Positions 1-10,209 of a stretch of 64,000 nucleotides of DNA are shown here, piece after piece. This stretch comes from Thermodesulfobacteriota bacterium. Lineage in GTDB: Bacteria; Desulfobacterota; UBA8473. Each line of letters starts with the position of its first letter. The first letter of the stretch is position 1. The stretch lies in NCBI GenBank assembly GCA_040757775.1, contig JBFLWQ010000002.1, positions 62,001-126,000 on the forward strand. The letters run 5' to 3'. Position numbers and translations under genes: made by a program. The notes under the pieces are model-generated. The model was not told where the DNA came from. It saw nothing but the letters and a program-made list of their open reading frames with translations, and made no database searches.

Positions 1-443
1 TTAAAAGCCTCCTTTCTTCCGCCTGTTAATTTCTACGGGCAGCTTTATTGCCTAATTATTCCAGCCGACCGTTACTACACAACAACTGTCCATCTTTCCT
101 TTTATCCTGTGGAATATGTTTCTAAGTTTTACATAGTGAACATCTCTACTCGAGGGAGGAGAATAAGATATATAATCAGATTAAGTTCGTATAGTTTAAT
201 TATTGTTTAAATCTATAGTAGTGTCAAGGAGTTTCTAACACATGCCCCCTTCCCTCCTTCAAGGAAGGTTAAAGGTATCGCGGAAAATTGGAAACAGTCT
301 TCTTTGAGATGTTATTGAGGAAAGGAAAAGGGAAGGCTTTATTTTTCTTGACACAAAACTCGATTCGATTAAGATGGCAGCGTGTCAAGAACAACAAAAT
401 TAGTTCAATCCGTCAGCAAAAATAATATCAAGGGGGAAATACA
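1..443. other. Intergenic region at left edge
   Basis: No gene is supported here. At 8-13 the minus strand reads AGGAGG followed by an AT-rich spacer running off the window, so a minus-strand gene probably begins just left of base 1. The remainder is AT-rich. A possible promoter for the gene at 444 is listed separately. Confidence 0.5.
348..376 (+). promoter_or_regulatory. Possible sigma-70 promoter for the 444 gene
   Basis: TTGACA at 348-353 is followed by a 17-base spacer and a weak -10 (AAGATG, 371-376), about 65 bases before the start codon. The -35 is perfect and the -10 is poor, so this is tentative. Confidence 0.3.
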
Positions 444-953
444 ATGGTTAGTCAGGGGCAGAAAAGGGACATTTTTAAGGTGGATTTAAAAGAGCTTAAC
501 CAGGAAGAGCGGTTGGCCTTTGGTCAAACCATCTCATGGGAAATCCTTGGGCGGGTCTTCGACGCTGTTGAAGAGCGGTATGGAAAAGAGGGGAGAGAAC
601 TACTCAACAAGGTAGTGAGAGACTATATGCGTGAGATCACACCCCGCATAGCTCAATCCCTGGGTATTGTGGGAAATGATATGGCAAGTGTGCTAGAGGT
701 TATCAACTGGCACGATGTCAACCTCTGGCCCCTTATGGATGAAGATATTGCTAAGAGCGAGGAACGGGAGGGGATGCTGCGAATCAATAATTGCTTCCTG
801 AAGGACCGCTGGACTCCACATGAATGTAAGATCGGTATCCCCTATGTTGAAGGGATGCTGGAAGCCCTCAACCCCAAAATTAAGTATAAGGCTACCAAAC
901 TGCTCACCCTGGGGGATGACTGTTGCGAACTAGTGATGAAGCTGGAGGACTGA
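444..953 (+). CDS. ATC-hydrolase-like protein
   Basis: A 169-residue soluble protein with no signal peptide. The C-terminal third has an NPK..Y..T.LL pattern followed by GDDCCEL (about residues 157-163). This resembles the end of the L-2-amino-thiazoline-4-carboxylic acid hydrolase family, members of which open a thiazoline ring toward cysteine. A Cys pair and a DD pair are visible. The start is supported by AAGGGGG about 7 bases upstream. The gene stands alone and diverges from the regulator genes to its right. The family assignment rests on motif resemblance only, and the substrate is unknown. Confidence 0.6.
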   Translation: MVSQGQKRDIFKVDLKELNQEERLAFGQTISWEILGRVFDAVEERYGKEGRELLNKVVRDYMREITPRIAQSLGIVGNDMASVLEVINWHDVNLWPLMDEDIAKSEEREGMLRINNCFLKDRWTPHECKIGIPYVEGMLEALNPKIKYKATKLLTLGDDCCELVMKLED

Positions 954-1054
954 ACGGGCAACACTTGCTGTGTTAACGGGAAATTGAGCCTTTTGGCTTA
1001 GCCTGGGGAAGCAAGGAGAGGGAAGCAGATAGAATCTATAGGCGGTCACATTAC

Positions 1055-2068
1055 TTAAAGAGAATTATGGGACTTTATTCCTAACACATTGTATATATTT
1101 ATATTTCTTCCAATTCCTTTCATGCTCACAGCATCCAGTTTCTCTACTTCTATTTTATGATGAACCTCCTGGAAGGTATCCTCTGCAATTAAAATCTGGC
1201 CCGCTTTGGCAATCTTTTCTAACCTGGCTGCAACGTTAACCGCTGATCCTATAACAGTGTATTCCTTCTTCCTGGTAGACCCAAAGATTCCTGCCACTAC
1301 CTCACCAGTGTTAATGCCAATACCTATGGGTATTGACACCGGACCAGAAGCCCCCAACTTTACGCTTACCTCGACTATCCTTTTTTGCATTTCTATGGCT
1401 GTCAGGACTGCACGAAGAGGGTCGTCATCGTAGGAAATAGGTGCCCCGTAAATAACCATTATACTGTCCCCTATGTGTTTATCAAGGGTTCCGTTATGCT
1501 TAAATACAATATCACTTAATGGCGTGAAATAATAACGGCTTAAAAATGCCGCCAGTTCTTCTGGGTCTACCCCTTCTGAAATTGAAGAAAAGCCTCTTAT
1601 ATCTGCAAACAAGATAGTTGTCCGTTGCTTTCTGGGTTTAACCGTACTGGGGTCATTCTGTAATTCCTGCAGTATCTGGTCGGATACGAATTGTTTCAAG
1701 TGTTTCTTCAGGAAATACTCTCTTACCTTGGCCCTTATCTCAATGTTATCAAAGGGTTTTGTCAAAAATCCATCGATACCTTCGTTGGTAGCCTGAATAG
1801 CACTTTCCATTGTGCCATATCCTGTTAAAACAATGCGTGTTATCTCCGGATTAATATTGCCAATAGCCGATAGAGTCTCAATACCATCAATACCAGGCAT
1901 TTTAAGGTCTGATATAATGATGCCAATCTTATCTATGTTTTCATCAACTATCCTTATAGCTTCATTTCCATCTTTCGCCATAAAAATAGAATAGCTCTCG
2001 TTTTGAAATGCCTTATTGAGAGCCCTCCTGATACCCTCTTCATCGTCAACTATTAGTAGCCCATTCAT
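1055..2068 (-). CDS. Response regulator with adenylate cyclase output domain
   Basis: Residues 1-120 form a receiver domain: acidic D8/D9, phospho-acceptor D54, T82 and K104 are all present. Residues about 148-320 form a class III nucleotide cyclase. The metal aspartates D156 (FADIRGF) and D201 (GDSIMV) are present, as are substrate lysine K197, a Thr in the purine-selecting position (EYTVIG) and the NVAARLE arginine. The Lys-Thr pair is typical of bacterial adenylate rather than guanylate cyclases, so the product is inferred to be cAMP. The gene follows the histidine kinase at 2248-4473 on the same strand, which is its likely phosphodonor. The 179-base gap contains a hairpin repeat that may reduce read-through. 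Confidence 0.9.
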   Translation of the reverse strand: MNGLLIVDDEEGIRRALNKAFQNESYSIFMAKDGNEAIRIVDENIDKIGIIISDLKMPGIDGIETLSAIGNINPEITRIVLTGYGTMESAIQATNEGIDGFLTKPFDNIEIRAKVREYFLKKHLKQFVSDQILQELQNDPSTVKPRKQRTTILFADIRGFSSISEGVDPEELAAFLSRYYFTPLSDIVFKHNGTLDKHIGDSIMVIYGAPISYDDDPLRAVLTAIEMQKRIVEVSVKLGASGPVSIPIGIGINTGEVVAGIFGSTRKKEYTVIGSAVNVAARLEKIAKAGQILIAEDTFQEVHHKIEVEKLDAVSMKGIGRNINIYNVLGIKSHNSL

Positions 2069-2147
2069 GGTATTACTCCTATAAGAAAGCTCCTATTTTG
2101 TTAATTCTAGATTATTCGCAACTATTCAGCCATAACTAGGCAAAGCT

Positions 2148-2218
2148 GTCATTTCGAGCGTAGCGAGAAATCTTATGGTATATTGACATTTTAGATTTCT
2201 CCCTTTGGTCGAAATGAC
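2148..2218. repeat. Inverted-repeat element, TCATTTCGA family
   Basis: GTCATTTCGA at the left end and TCGAAATGAC at the right end form the outer stem. AGAAATCT/AGATTTCT forms an inner stem, giving one long imperfect hairpin of 71 bases between the kinase and cyclase genes. Related copies lie at 43690-43715 (half) and 59658-59740. Confidence 0.8.
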
Positions 2219-2247
2219 AAAAAATGGGGTTTCCGTTCAGCCACTAT

Positions 2248-4473
2248 TTATGAGTCAACAGGCAACTCAACCCGAAAGGTAGTCCCCTTGCCTGGCGTGC
2301 TAAAAACGAAGATATCTCCCCTGTGCCTTTTTACAATCTCGTGAGAAATATACAAACCAAGTCCAGTACCTGTACCCACCTCTTTTGTGGTAAAGAAGGG
2401 TTTAAATATATCTTTGATTGTTGACGGGGGTATCCCCTTACCTGTATCAGTACATTCAAAGATTACCCTGTTGCTCTTTTGGTCAAAACCTGTTCTTAAG
2501 GTTATATTCCCGGCGTTCCCTTTAACTTCCTGGATAGAGTTCTTTATTATATTCAGACATACCTGCCCCAGATTGGCAAAGTTCCCTTTAATCTCCGGGA
2601 TGTCTTCATGGAACTCTTCCACTATTTCTACCTCGTATCTTTTATATTGATTATAAAGTACCCGCAATGCATCCTTAACAACCGTGTTTATATTCACTGG
2701 CTCTGTATACCCTTGGGTCTGACGTGATATATCCAGGAGACTGGCAATGATCTCCTTTGCACGCATTAACTCTTTTAATGTAAACCGAAGATCGTCTATA
2801 ATCTCACCTTCATATTCCCTTTTAACATCCTTATCTTCCAAATATTGCACAGTAGATTGAATAAGGCTCGATACACTTGAGAGGGGATTATTCAGTTCAT
2901 GTGCCACCCCGGCTACCAATTGTCCGACAGCCGCCAGACTCTCTGATCGGATAAGCTGTTCTTGTGTTTTTTCCTTCTCTAACAAAGCCCTCTCCAGCTC
3001 TTTTGTACGAGCCTGTATCTTCATCTCAAGGTTCTTATTTAAGTCCTCGATTATCCTGTACGACCTGGCATTTTCTATTGAAATACTGCTTTGATTTGCT
3101 AAGGTTTGCAGTAATTCCATGTCTTCCGAGGTATATAGATCGCCCGATTTTTTGTAACCAAGGCCGATAAAACCTTTTACAGAATTATTAAAGATCATAG
3201 GAACTATTAAACTTGCGTGCAGATACCCCAATTGCCTGAGGCACTCTCTTTTGTTAATTATCCACTCATTTCCTTCTTCAATATCATGCTTGGATAGTTC
3301 TCTTTTTTGGCTCATCAGCAGGGCAATCAATGGGCTTTCCGGCACTAACTCTATTTCTTTTACATTTTTTTCGAACTCTCCCTTTACACTGTGGACTCGA
3401 AAGGCTTTTTCTTCCTCACTCCACAAAACCACTGATACGCTGGTTACATGCATTGAATTTATGACTGTGTCAATAATGCGATTTACTATCTCATCTATAT
3501 GAAGGATAGACCTCATAGCCTGACTAACATCTCTTAATGTTTTCTGATAATCGTATTTACCCTTAAAGAAGATTCTGTCGATAACCATTTGAACCTTTTC
3601 TTTCACGGGGATAAAAACAAACAGAATGATGAGGAAAAGGAAGACAGGAAAGAGAAAAGAATCAGAAATTTTGAAGCCCTTAAAAATCATATCAAATGCT
3701 ACTATTAAAAAGGCATAAAACGCCATTAGGAAGGCAGTAATCGATGAATAAACCATGCCTTTTCTTATGAGAAATCCCATATCCAGAAGATCGTGCTTTA
3801 AAACTCCAAAAGCGAGGATTATCATGGATATAAAACCAAAATTGCCGAAGGGGTAGATTTCTATCCCGCTCATTGGAAGAACGTTTAGCAGTGCCAATAT
3901 GGTATATGTTCCGAACCCCAGAAAGACGTACTTAATCTGATTACGTTTTACAGGGTTTATCTCTTCTTTTATCTGTTTGTAGGAGAGATACAGACAGTAT
4001 AAAAGCACTAAAGAATTCACGGAGAAAAACAGATAAAAAAGTGGCCCGCCTTTAGCAAAAAAGCCGAAGTAATACCTATAACTGCCGATAAGATAGAATT
4101 GGGATTGGGTGAAAAACATCAATGAAAAACTGAACAGGTAGGCTACCGGGACCAGCCATCTTTTTTTGTTTATAGAAAAAAAGGTATGAACAAAGTGGAG
4201 GTATATGGGAATATTATAGACCAATAACAGGTGATCATATCTGCTGATTTTAAGGGCTATATCTCCTTTTGTTACGATAGTCATCAGTGCCACATCTATA
4301 TTCAAAAAGACCCCAATAGTGCACAGACAGGCAAAGAGGAGATTTGACTTTCTGCCTTTTCCCTTTATAAAGGCCAGCAAAGCCAACCCCAGCGTTGTCA
4401 GGAGACCCAAAAAAGGGGGGATTATGTAAGGGGAAAACCCTTGATGGATGTTAAAAAGGTTATGTAACATCAA
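2248..4473 (-). CDS. Membrane sensor histidine kinase (7TM-GAF-HisKA-HATPase)
   Basis: 741 residues. The first ~300 residues contain about eight hydrophobic segments resembling the histidine-kinase N-terminal 7TM region. A GAF-like domain follows (about 330-480), then a coiled-coil linker. The dimerisation domain carries phospho-acceptor His in VAHELNNP (about 524), and the ATPase has an N box (CLNIIKNS), DTGKGIPPS and [11 protein letters not shown]. All catalytic elements look intact and there is no fused receiver. The start overlaps the stop of the upstream epimerase gene by 4 bases, suggesting coupled translation. The likely partner is the receiver-cyclase downstream. The signal is unknown; a membrane or envelope cue is inferred from the operon. 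Confidence 0.9.
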   Translation of the reverse strand: MMLHNLFNIHQGFSPYIIPPFLGLLTTLGLALLAFIKGKGRKSNLLFACLCTIGVFLNIDVALMTIVTKGDIALKISRYDHLLLVYNIPIYLHFVHTFFSINKKRWLVPVAYLFSFSLMFFTQSQFYLIGSYRYYFGFFAKGGPLFYLFFSVNSLVLLYCLYLSYKQIKEEINPVKRNQIKYVFLGFGTYTILALLNVLPMSGIEIYPFGNFGFISMIILAFGVLKHDLLDMGFLIRKGMVYSSITAFLMAFYAFLIVAFDMIFKGFKISDSFLFPVFLFLIILFVFIPVKEKVQMVIDRIFFKGKYDYQKTLRDVSQAMRSILHIDEIVNRIIDTVINSMHVTSVSVVLWSEEEKAFRVHSVKGEFEKNVKEIELVPESPLIALLMSQKRELSKHDIEEGNEWIINKRECLRQLGYLHASLIVPMIFNNSVKGFIGLGYKKSGDLYTSEDMELLQTLANQSSISIENARSYRIIEDLNKNLEMKIQARTKELERALLEKEKTQEQLIRSESLAAVGQLVAGVAHELNNPLSSVSSLIQSTVQYLEDKDVKREYEGEIIDDLRFTLKELMRAKEIIASLLDISRQTQGYTEPVNINTVVKDALRVLYNQYKRYEVEIVEEFHEDIPEIKGNFANLGQVCLNIIKNSIQEVKGNAGNITLRTGFDQKSNRVIFECTDTGKGIPPSTIKDIFKPFFTTKEVGTGTGLGLYISHEIVKRHRGDIFVFSTPGKGTTFRVELPVDS

Positions 4474-5405
4474 ACCCTTTCTTTAAAATACTCCAGTGTC
4501 ATCTTTAACCCTTCGTCAAGGGATATTTTGGGTTCCCAGTTAAGCAGCTTTTTAGCCTTGCTAATCTCAGGTTGTCTTACTTTAGGATCATCCTCAGGCA
4601 GGGTTGTAAAGGTTATTTTGCTTTTACTATCTGTTAATTCCAGTATCTTCTCCGCAAACTCCAGGATAGTTATCTCGCTGGGATTGCCCAAATTTACAGG
4701 TGGGATTTCATCAGACATCAGCAGTCTGTAAATACCCTCGACCAAATCTGAAACGTAGCAAAAGCTTCGGGTCTGTAGTCCGTCTCCAAATACAGTAAGT
4801 TCCTCCTTACGCAATGCCTGGCATATAAAGGTAGGTAAAGCTCTGCCGTCATCCAGCCTCATTTTAGGACCATAGGTATTAAATATTCTGGCAATCCTGG
4901 TTTCAATACCATGGTATCTGTGATATGCCATGGTTATGGCTTCAGCGAATCTCTTGGCTTCATCATAAACCCCACGGGGACCAACCGGGTTAACATTGCC
5001 CCAATAATCCTCCGACTGGGGGTGAACCAGAGGGTCACCGTAGCACTCTGAAGTTGAGGCCAATAAAAAAGTTGCCTTCTTTGCTTTAGCCAACCCTAAA
5101 GCCTTATGAGTCCCCAGGGAACCTACCTTTAAGGTCTGGATCGGCAACTTCAAGTAATCTATAGGGCTTGCAGGGGAAGCAAAATGTAGAATAAAATCTA
5201 ATTCTCCTTCTACATATATATATTCGGTCACATCGTGTTTTATGAACCTGAAATGGTTATTACCAAAGAGATGGGCAATATTGTCCATGTTCCCGGTAAT
5301 AAGGTTGTCCATGCAGATAACAAAATGACTCTCTGCAATCAAACGATCGCACATGTGGGAACCGAGAAATCCAGCTCCTCCGGTAATTAAGGTTCGCTTT
5401 ACCAT
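4470..5405 (-). CDS. UDP-glucuronate decarboxylase-like SDR epimerase
   Basis: Extended short-chain dehydrogenase. The NAD-binding GGAGFLGS is near the N terminus, a Ser/Thr-rich STSECYG stretch follows, and the active-site Tyr-Lys pair is in YDEAKR. The [22 protein letters not shown] and DDGRALPTF stretches are the pattern of UDP-xylose synthases (UDP-glucuronate decarboxylases). The reading frame is open 36 bases further upstream, but the internal ATG at 5405 has GAGGTG 7 bases before it and gives the usual N terminus ([10 protein letters not shown]), so it is preferred (311 residues). The product is probably UDP-xylose or a related pentose donor for surface glycans. It overlaps the kinase start by 4 bases. 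Confidence 0.88.
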   Translation of the reverse strand: MVKRTLITGGAGFLGSHMCDRLIAESHFVICMDNLITGNMDNIAHLFGNNHFRFIKHDVTEYIYVEGELDFILHFASPASPIDYLKLPIQTLKVGSLGTHKALGLAKAKKATFLLASTSECYGDPLVHPQSEDYWGNVNPVGPRGVYDEAKRFAEAITMAYHRYHGIETRIARIFNTYGPKMRLDDGRALPTFICQALRKEELTVFGDGLQTRSFCYVSDLVEGIYRLLMSDEIPPVNLGNPSEITILEFAEKILELTDSKSKITFTTLPEDDPKVRQPEISKAKKLLNWEPKISLDEGLKMTLEYFKERV

Positions 5406-5455
5406 CTCTATGCACCTCGTCTTTAGCCCGTTAGATAGCAAGCATCTAACGTGAT

Positions 5456-6661
5456 TTACCTTTTGTCATCCAGCTTTATGTTAACATTGACTATTTCTTT
5501 ATCCTTAATTGTGATGTCCTTGTCAAGTCCACTATATCCATCTGCCTCAAAAGCAATCCTGTAGTTTCCTTCCTTAAGTCCGATTATCGAATATTTTCCT
5601 TGTTCAAATAGGAAAATACGACCCTTAGACCCTTTCCATAAGGTAACTTTCCCTTTAGGAATTATCTTTTCATCAGCACCGATTACAGAACCATAAATAG
5701 TCCCAAACTGTTGAGCTGCCCTTTGCCTGCCCAGGATTGCCTTTCCAGGGGATGGAAGCTGGTCTACCGGCAAAGTAGTATTTTCCTCTTTAAATATCGT
5801 ATAAGTTGTTGCATTTTCCACATCCATCTCTCCACCTTTATAGTAACGAGGGGTATGTTCAACTCCATCAATGTACCTCAGGATATGGAAGGGATCAACA
5901 AAATCCTTAGAGTGTTCCAGGTCAGAAAACGTCCAGCCAATATCCGGGTAGTATACCTCTATCCAGGCATGGAATCCACCGCCGTTAATCTTAATTCCCC
6001 AATATTTCTTTGAAATTCCCCAATCATAACCTGGCGGCAAGTAACCATGGGCATACCTGGCTGGGATTCCGACACTCCTCAGCATAGCGATAGAAAGACA
6101 AGTAATGCCTACACAGGACCCTCGTTTCGTTGTCATTACTGATCTGGCATCCTGGCGCACACCGGGACCTGCATCATAACTAACAGTATCGATTAACCAA
6201 TCGGCAATAGCAGCAAATGCTTCATGTACATATTTAGCCTCTCTAACCAGTTCTCTTGCCTTTTCTGAAATCATCGAATCGTTTGTTTGAATATTTTGCT
6301 CGGCGGTTAAAAATTTTTGCATATTGTTGGGAAGTTCCTTTAATGCTATGGGAAACCTGGCAGATGAGTTCAGAGGACTGAGGTCAATCTCAATTATTAG
6401 TCTTTTGCTGAATTCATCAGAAGCAAGTACTTCCTGCTTATAGAATTTATTCGAATAGTTTGGCAGGTACTCAACACCCAGAGGGTTTACAATATCGTAT
6501 ATAACAATATGCTTCCCCTTGAGTATCTTTGTTTCTGCCTTGAGGGAATTTTGAGGAATCAAAACTGAAATTAAGAGAAAAAAAAGGAAAAAAAAGTTTG
6601 GCCGTTTCAATTGATAATTACCTCCCTTTGAAAAGTGATGAAGCCGTAAAAAGTTCATCAA
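5456..6661 (-). CDS. Secreted transglutaminase-like protein with a C-terminal beta domain
   Basis: 401 residues. The N terminus has a hydrophobic segment (about 23-38) and a plausible signal-peptide cleavage after LKA. A transglutaminase/cysteine-peptidase core follows, with Cys in RGSCVGIT, His in GGFHAWIEV and Asp in GWTFSDL, so the triad is intact. The last ~75 residues ([11 protein letters not shown] onward) look like a carboxypeptidase-regulatory-like beta sandwich. The start overlaps the LPP20-like gene by 4 bases. It probably acts in the periplasm on a protein or peptidoglycan-linked substrate, perhaps with its overlapping neighbour. The substrate cannot be read from the sequence. Confidence 0.82.
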   Translation of the reverse strand: MMNFLRLHHFSKGGNYQLKRPNFFFLFFLLISVLIPQNSLKAETKILKGKHIVIYDIVNPLGVEYLPNYSNKFYKQEVLASDEFSKRLIIEIDLSPLNSSARFPIALKELPNNMQKFLTAEQNIQTNDSMISEKARELVREAKYVHEAFAAIADWLIDTVSYDAGPGVRQDARSVMTTKRGSCVGITCLSIAMLRSVGIPARYAHGYLPPGYDWGISKKYWGIKINGGGFHAWIEVYYPDIGWTFSDLEHSKDFVDPFHILRYIDGVEHTPRYYKGGEMDVENATTYTIFKEENTTLPVDQLPSPGKAILGRQRAAQQFGTIYGSVIGADEKIIPKGKVTLWKGSKGRIFLFEQGKYSIIGLKEGNYRIAFEADGYSGLDKDITIKDKEIVNVNIKLDDKR

Positions 6662-7755
6662 TCATAGACTAAAAGTACTCTTCCATTTTTCAAATAGTTT
6701 GTGTATTTATCTGACCCCTGAATGATATTCGCGTCCCGATCGTTGATCACCACATCTGTCCTCTTCTGACCTGTAGCCTGGATTCCTTTTATGACAAAGG
6801 GATTTTCAGTAACCCGCTGGTTCTTTTTAGCTGCATCTACGTCTTTGGCATACCCTACTACTCCCATCTTTACAGCGTCTTTTTGTAGTAAATTTGCATC
6901 ACTGTATATAAGTTCCCCCTTTTGATCCATAATCTTTGGTATCAGGGCAGGACGTATTTGAAGCTTCCTGGCATCGACTACCAACCCTGAGTAGTTGAGC
7001 TTGGTCAGATCTATATCTCCCGAAATTTCTTCCTTCCTGTCCTCCTTTTTAGCCTCCTTTACTTTTACTTCTAACGCGGGTTCGGGCGGCGGCTGTACAG
7101 GCTTTGTTTGTGGAGTTTCAACAGATGGTGGTTTAGGTGGTTCTTGTATTTTTGCTTCCAACAGCGGCTTGGAGGGAACTGGAGGCGTTGGAAGCTTTGT
7201 TTGTGGAGTTTCAACAGACGGTGGTTTAATAGTCGGAGGGACCTCCTTCCTTGGGATTAGCGCAGGGGCAAGAGCTTTTTTTTGCTCTCCGGTTTCTTCC
7301 AGCATCAACTTTAACAGATCCCCTCTCAGGTCCATTTCTACGGTAACCTCTACTGCACCGTCACTCATATACCTGGTATTTATAACCCTTGACAGCTTTA
7401 CTATACCGCTTACCTTAGTTACCACAATGTCACTGGTTGTCATAAAATTCTGCACTGTTGTCTGTGCATCTACTGTAACCCCTTTAACCGTTTCCAGTAA
7501 GTTACGGCGGGCATCCAGGACCGCTGCGCGTTTAGCCATCAATCGGGCCTGAGCCGGATTGCCTACAGAAGAAGGAGGGGCACCACTTCCGGTAGCAGTT
7601 ATAATGCCTCTACTCCAGTTGATTGTTCCGCTGGGAAGATTCTCTGTCAAATCATTGCCATTAGCGGCAAAAAGGAAACATGGAGAAAGAGACAACAGGA
7701 GCAGTAGCATAACAAATAAAGAAAAGGATTTCATATAAAATTTTGAAGTTAGCAT
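6658..7755 (-). CDS. LPP20-like exported protein with proline-rich linker
   Basis: 365 residues with a signal peptide (hydrophobic about 9-30). After it comes an LPP20-type segment (ARLMAKRAAVLDARRNLLE, then VSGIVKLSRVINTRY and VEVTVEMDL), a fold seen in envelope proteins. A Pro/Lys-rich linker (about 165-245) contains direct repeats of PPSVETPQTK. The C-terminal domain (SGLVVDARKL, GVVGYAKDVDAAKK, VINDRDANII) recurs in proteins of this class. The start is set by GGAGGG about 7 bases before the ATG at 7755. It overlaps the transglutaminase gene by 4 bases, so a joint envelope function is likely. Its molecular role is unknown. Confidence 0.72.
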   Translation of the reverse strand: MLTSKFYMKSFSLFVMLLLLLSLSPCFLFAANGNDLTENLPSGTINWSRGIITATGSGAPPSSVGNPAQARLMAKRAAVLDARRNLLETVKGVTVDAQTTVQNFMTTSDIVVTKVSGIVKLSRVINTRYMSDGAVEVTVEMDLRGDLLKLMLEETGEQKKALAPALIPRKEVPPTIKPPSVETPQTKLPTPPVPSKPLLEAKIQEPPKPPSVETPQTKPVQPPPEPALEVKVKEAKKEDRKEEISGDIDLTKLNYSGLVVDARKLQIRPALIPKIMDQKGELIYSDANLLQKDAVKMGVVGYAKDVDAAKKNQRVTENPFVIKGIQATGQKRTDVVINDRDANIIQGSDKYTNYLKNGRVLLVYD

Positions 7756-7776
7756 CTTTAACCCTCCATTAAAAAA

Positions 7777-8754
7777 TTAAATTTTTTCACTTCTGATTTC
7801 CTTAAAAGAAATATTGTCCTTCCAGAGGTAAAATAGTCCTAAGAAGGTTACAGGAAAATATTGGCTTGCATGATAAACCAGTGAGAAACCCAGAGCATCG
7901 CTCTCTTTGATACCCCAAAAAGCCAGTCCAGTTACACAGAAAAATTGGTAAGTACCAATAAAGCCAGGGGAAGAAGGGATCATTACACCAAAGGTCAGGA
8001 TCACAACGAGAAGAAAAGGGGCATAAACCGGGAGATTAAAATTAAAAGATATGAAAACCAGTAATGTTAAAACAGCATATGTTATCCATATGGAAAAGGA
8101 ATAAAACAAGATTAATGCTATCTGTTTTTTGCCCTTCAAGACATCAAAACCGGCTACAAAGGATATCAAAAATTCAGTGGTCTTTTGAGATAGCCGTTTG
8201 GAAAAAGGTGATAATAGATATGCAGAGAACTTCAGCATATTTTCTTTGTATCTCTTTAAGAGTACAAAAAAGGCAATAATCAATAGATAGAAGATAAATG
8301 CCGAGATCCCTGCCTTTTTTAGCCAGCCAGGCAAGGGGAAAAATATAAGTATCGCCAATAAAAATGCTAACAGGGTAAAACCATCCAATATCCTTTCAAC
8401 AACAATAGTTGCAAATGACAAACTCTTGCTCAGATTCTCCTTTTTGCCAATAGCATATGCCCTGACAAACTCCCCTATCCTGGCAGGCAATACATTATTG
8501 GCCATAAATCCTATCATTACTGCGGAGAACAGACTATGATTTTTAATCCTTTTTATGGGCTCCAGCAAATAACGCCACCTTATAGCTCGAAGCCACATAG
8601 TAAGCAATCCTAGAAGAATGGCGGGGATTAAATAGAGGTAATTTGCCTTTTGCAGTGAAATCAGCAGGTTTTCATAACTCACATTGCGAAGGGCAAGATA
8701 CAGAAAAACAAGGCTTATTACTATACCCACAAAGAGTTTTATTTTCATTTTCAT
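7777..8754 (-). CDS. UPF0104 / lysylphosphatidylglycerol-synthase-like membrane protein
   Basis: 325 residues with about eight transmembrane segments. The motifs MWLRAIRWRYLL, NNVLPARIGEFVRAYAIG and ERILDGFTLL are characteristic of the flippase-like UPF0104 family (the membrane part of LPG synthases). There is no aminoacyl-transferase domain. It sits 42 bases after a heptosyltransferase and 21 before the LPP20-like gene. Members of this family often accompany surface-glycan genes, so lipid or glycolipid handling in the inner membrane is inferred. Confidence 0.8.
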   Translation of the reverse strand: MKMKIKLFVGIVISLVFLYLALRNVSYENLLISLQKANYLYLIPAILLGLLTMWLRAIRWRYLLEPIKRIKNHSLFSAVMIGFMANNVLPARIGEFVRAYAIGKKENLSKSLSFATIVVERILDGFTLLAFLLAILIFFPLPGWLKKAGISAFIFYLLIIAFFVLLKRYKENMLKFSAYLLSPFSKRLSQKTTEFLISFVAGFDVLKGKKQIALILFYSFSIWITYAVLTLLVFISFNFNLPVYAPFLLVVILTFGVMIPSSPGFIGTYQFFCVTGLAFWGIKESDALGFSLVYHASQYFPVTFLGLFYLWKDNISFKEIRSEKI

Positions 8755-8796
8755 AAATAGTTTGTTTGCCTTAACTTATTCAAACCCAGGGAGTTT

Positions 8797-9957
8797 CTAT
8801 TCTGCCAGACACTCCTTAACAGCGTTAAAAACTGTGTTTACTTCAATACTTTCAATACATTCGCTTTTTTTGCTGCCTCCGCATCCATCCTGACCGCAGG
8901 GCCGACATGGATGAGAAGCCGATCTCAAAATCCTGTGCCCCTGTCCCCAGGGCCCCCAGTCCAGCTCACTTGTGGGACCGAAAAGTGCTATAATAGGAGT
9001 TTTAACAGCAGCCGATATATGCATTGGGGCTGAATCCACTCCAATAAACAACCTGGCTCTGCGAATCAGTGCCCCAAGTTCTCTCAAATTCAATATGCCT
9101 GAAAAATCTATCACATCATGCAGGGTTTTACTCAAAATATTTTTTGTATGTGCTATTTCTGAACTGTCAGGCCCTGATGTTATAATTACAGGAGTTTTAA
9201 GCTCTCCCTGAATTAAAGCTATCAAATCGGCAACCTTTTCATCAGGCCAACATTTAAACAACCATCTGGATGTCGGATGAACAACAGCATAGGGAACGCT
9301 ATCTGAAATACCTGCTTTTCTGAGTAACTCATTGACACGAAACTTTGCCTGTTCCCCTTCAAAAAATGTTGGAGATTTTAAATTGCCGTAAGGGAATATA
9401 CCAATCCTCCTTAAACAGTCAAGGTGTCTTTCAACATAGTGCCGATGTGCCGGGGCAAGTCGTACCGGGATAGTTAAAAACTTCCATTTCCCGCGTAACG
9501 GCTTTCTTTTTGAGTCAACGCCAACCCTTATTTCAGCCCCGGAGACAAATCCAAGGTATCTCCCTCTATCGCCTGTTCTTAAATTGATTGTCATGTCATA
9601 TCTTTTAACACGAATTGCCCGAACAAGTCTGATTTCTTCTTTTATACGGTGAATTTTCCCGGCTTCCAGTGCTTGCCTGTTAAGGACATGAATGAAGTTG
9701 ACATCGGGATTCTCTATCAAAACTTCTTCACTTCCGCTGTTTACCAAGGCATCCACCAATACTCCGGGAATTGTTTTCCTCAACACGCTGAATATAGGGG
9801 ATGATAGAATTACATCACCGATATTTGCAAAGTTTATAACCAATATTTTTCTTACAGTAGAAAGATCAGGGTAACCACCATAATTCAATTCTTTTAAAGC
9901 CTGCTCAGTTGAATTATTCAATTCATTTTGTCCCATAACAACAAAGCTTATCTGCAC
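8797..9957 (-). CDS. GT9 heptosyltransferase-like glycosyltransferase
   Basis: 386 residues. The first domain has ILVINFANIGDVILSSPI; the second has VVHPTSRWLFKCWP, the nucleotide-sugar-binding FIGVDSAPMHISAA and IALFGPTSELDWGPWG. A C-terminal Cys-rich stretch (HPCRPCGQDGCGG) is common in the ADP-heptose:LPS heptosyltransferase family. It is the first gene of the minus-strand envelope series. It is one of four GT9 proteins in this window, the others being in the 49-64 kb LPS locus. The acceptor is unknown. Confidence 0.85.
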   Translation of the reverse strand: MQISFVVMGQNELNNSTEQALKELNYGGYPDLSTVRKILVINFANIGDVILSSPIFSVLRKTIPGVLVDALVNSGSEEVLIENPDVNFIHVLNRQALEAGKIHRIKEEIRLVRAIRVKRYDMTINLRTGDRGRYLGFVSGAEIRVGVDSKRKPLRGKWKFLTIPVRLAPAHRHYVERHLDCLRRIGIFPYGNLKSPTFFEGEQAKFRVNELLRKAGISDSVPYAVVHPTSRWLFKCWPDEKVADLIALIQGELKTPVIITSGPDSSEIAHTKNILSKTLHDVIDFSGILNLRELGALIRRARLFIGVDSAPMHISAAVKTPIIALFGPTSELDWGPWGQGHRILRSASHPCRPCGQDGCGGSKKSECIESIEVNTVFNAVKECLAE

Positions 9958-10004
9958 CTTAGATTACAGCATAATAGTGGCAAGGGCAGTGTTAAATTAT
10001 AAAT

Positions 10005-10057
10005 AAAAAAGCCTATAACTTATAACAATAATTTCTTCCATGTTTAAAGGCTTTTTT
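10005..10057. terminator. Bidirectional terminator-like hairpin
   Basis: AAAAAAGCCT (10005-10014) and AGGCTTTTTT (10048-10057) are complementary and flank a 33-base loop, so either strand would give a stem ending in U-rich RNA. It lies between the DUF4143 ATPase gene and the heptosyltransferase, and could end transcription leaving the accessory island. Confidence 0.5.
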
Positions 10058-10074
10058 AGGAGAAATTTATCTAT

Positions 10075-10175
10075 GAATACCCACAACAATGGGCTTTAGT
10101 CCATTGTTCCCCTTCCCGTTGCTTCAGACAGACAGCTGAAGCTGTCTGTTGTATCCAAACGAGAGAATCGGTCAT
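10075..10175. repeat. Island repeat copy 1 (two hairpins)
   Basis: First hairpin near 10086-10107 (CAATGGGCTTTAGTCCATTG); second near 10131-10148 (AGACAGCTGAAGCTGTCT). The tail GAGAGAATCGGTCAT follows. It lies just downstream of the first DUF4143 ATPase gene. Confidence 0.85.
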
Positions 10176-10209
10176 CTCCACAATCTTTATCCAGAAACCA
10201 ACCCTTTGC

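Noticed and set aside
6995-7552. 185-residue plus-strand ORF
   Set aside because: Antisense shadow of the LPP20-like gene; the Gly/Ser repeats mirror the Pro-rich linker.
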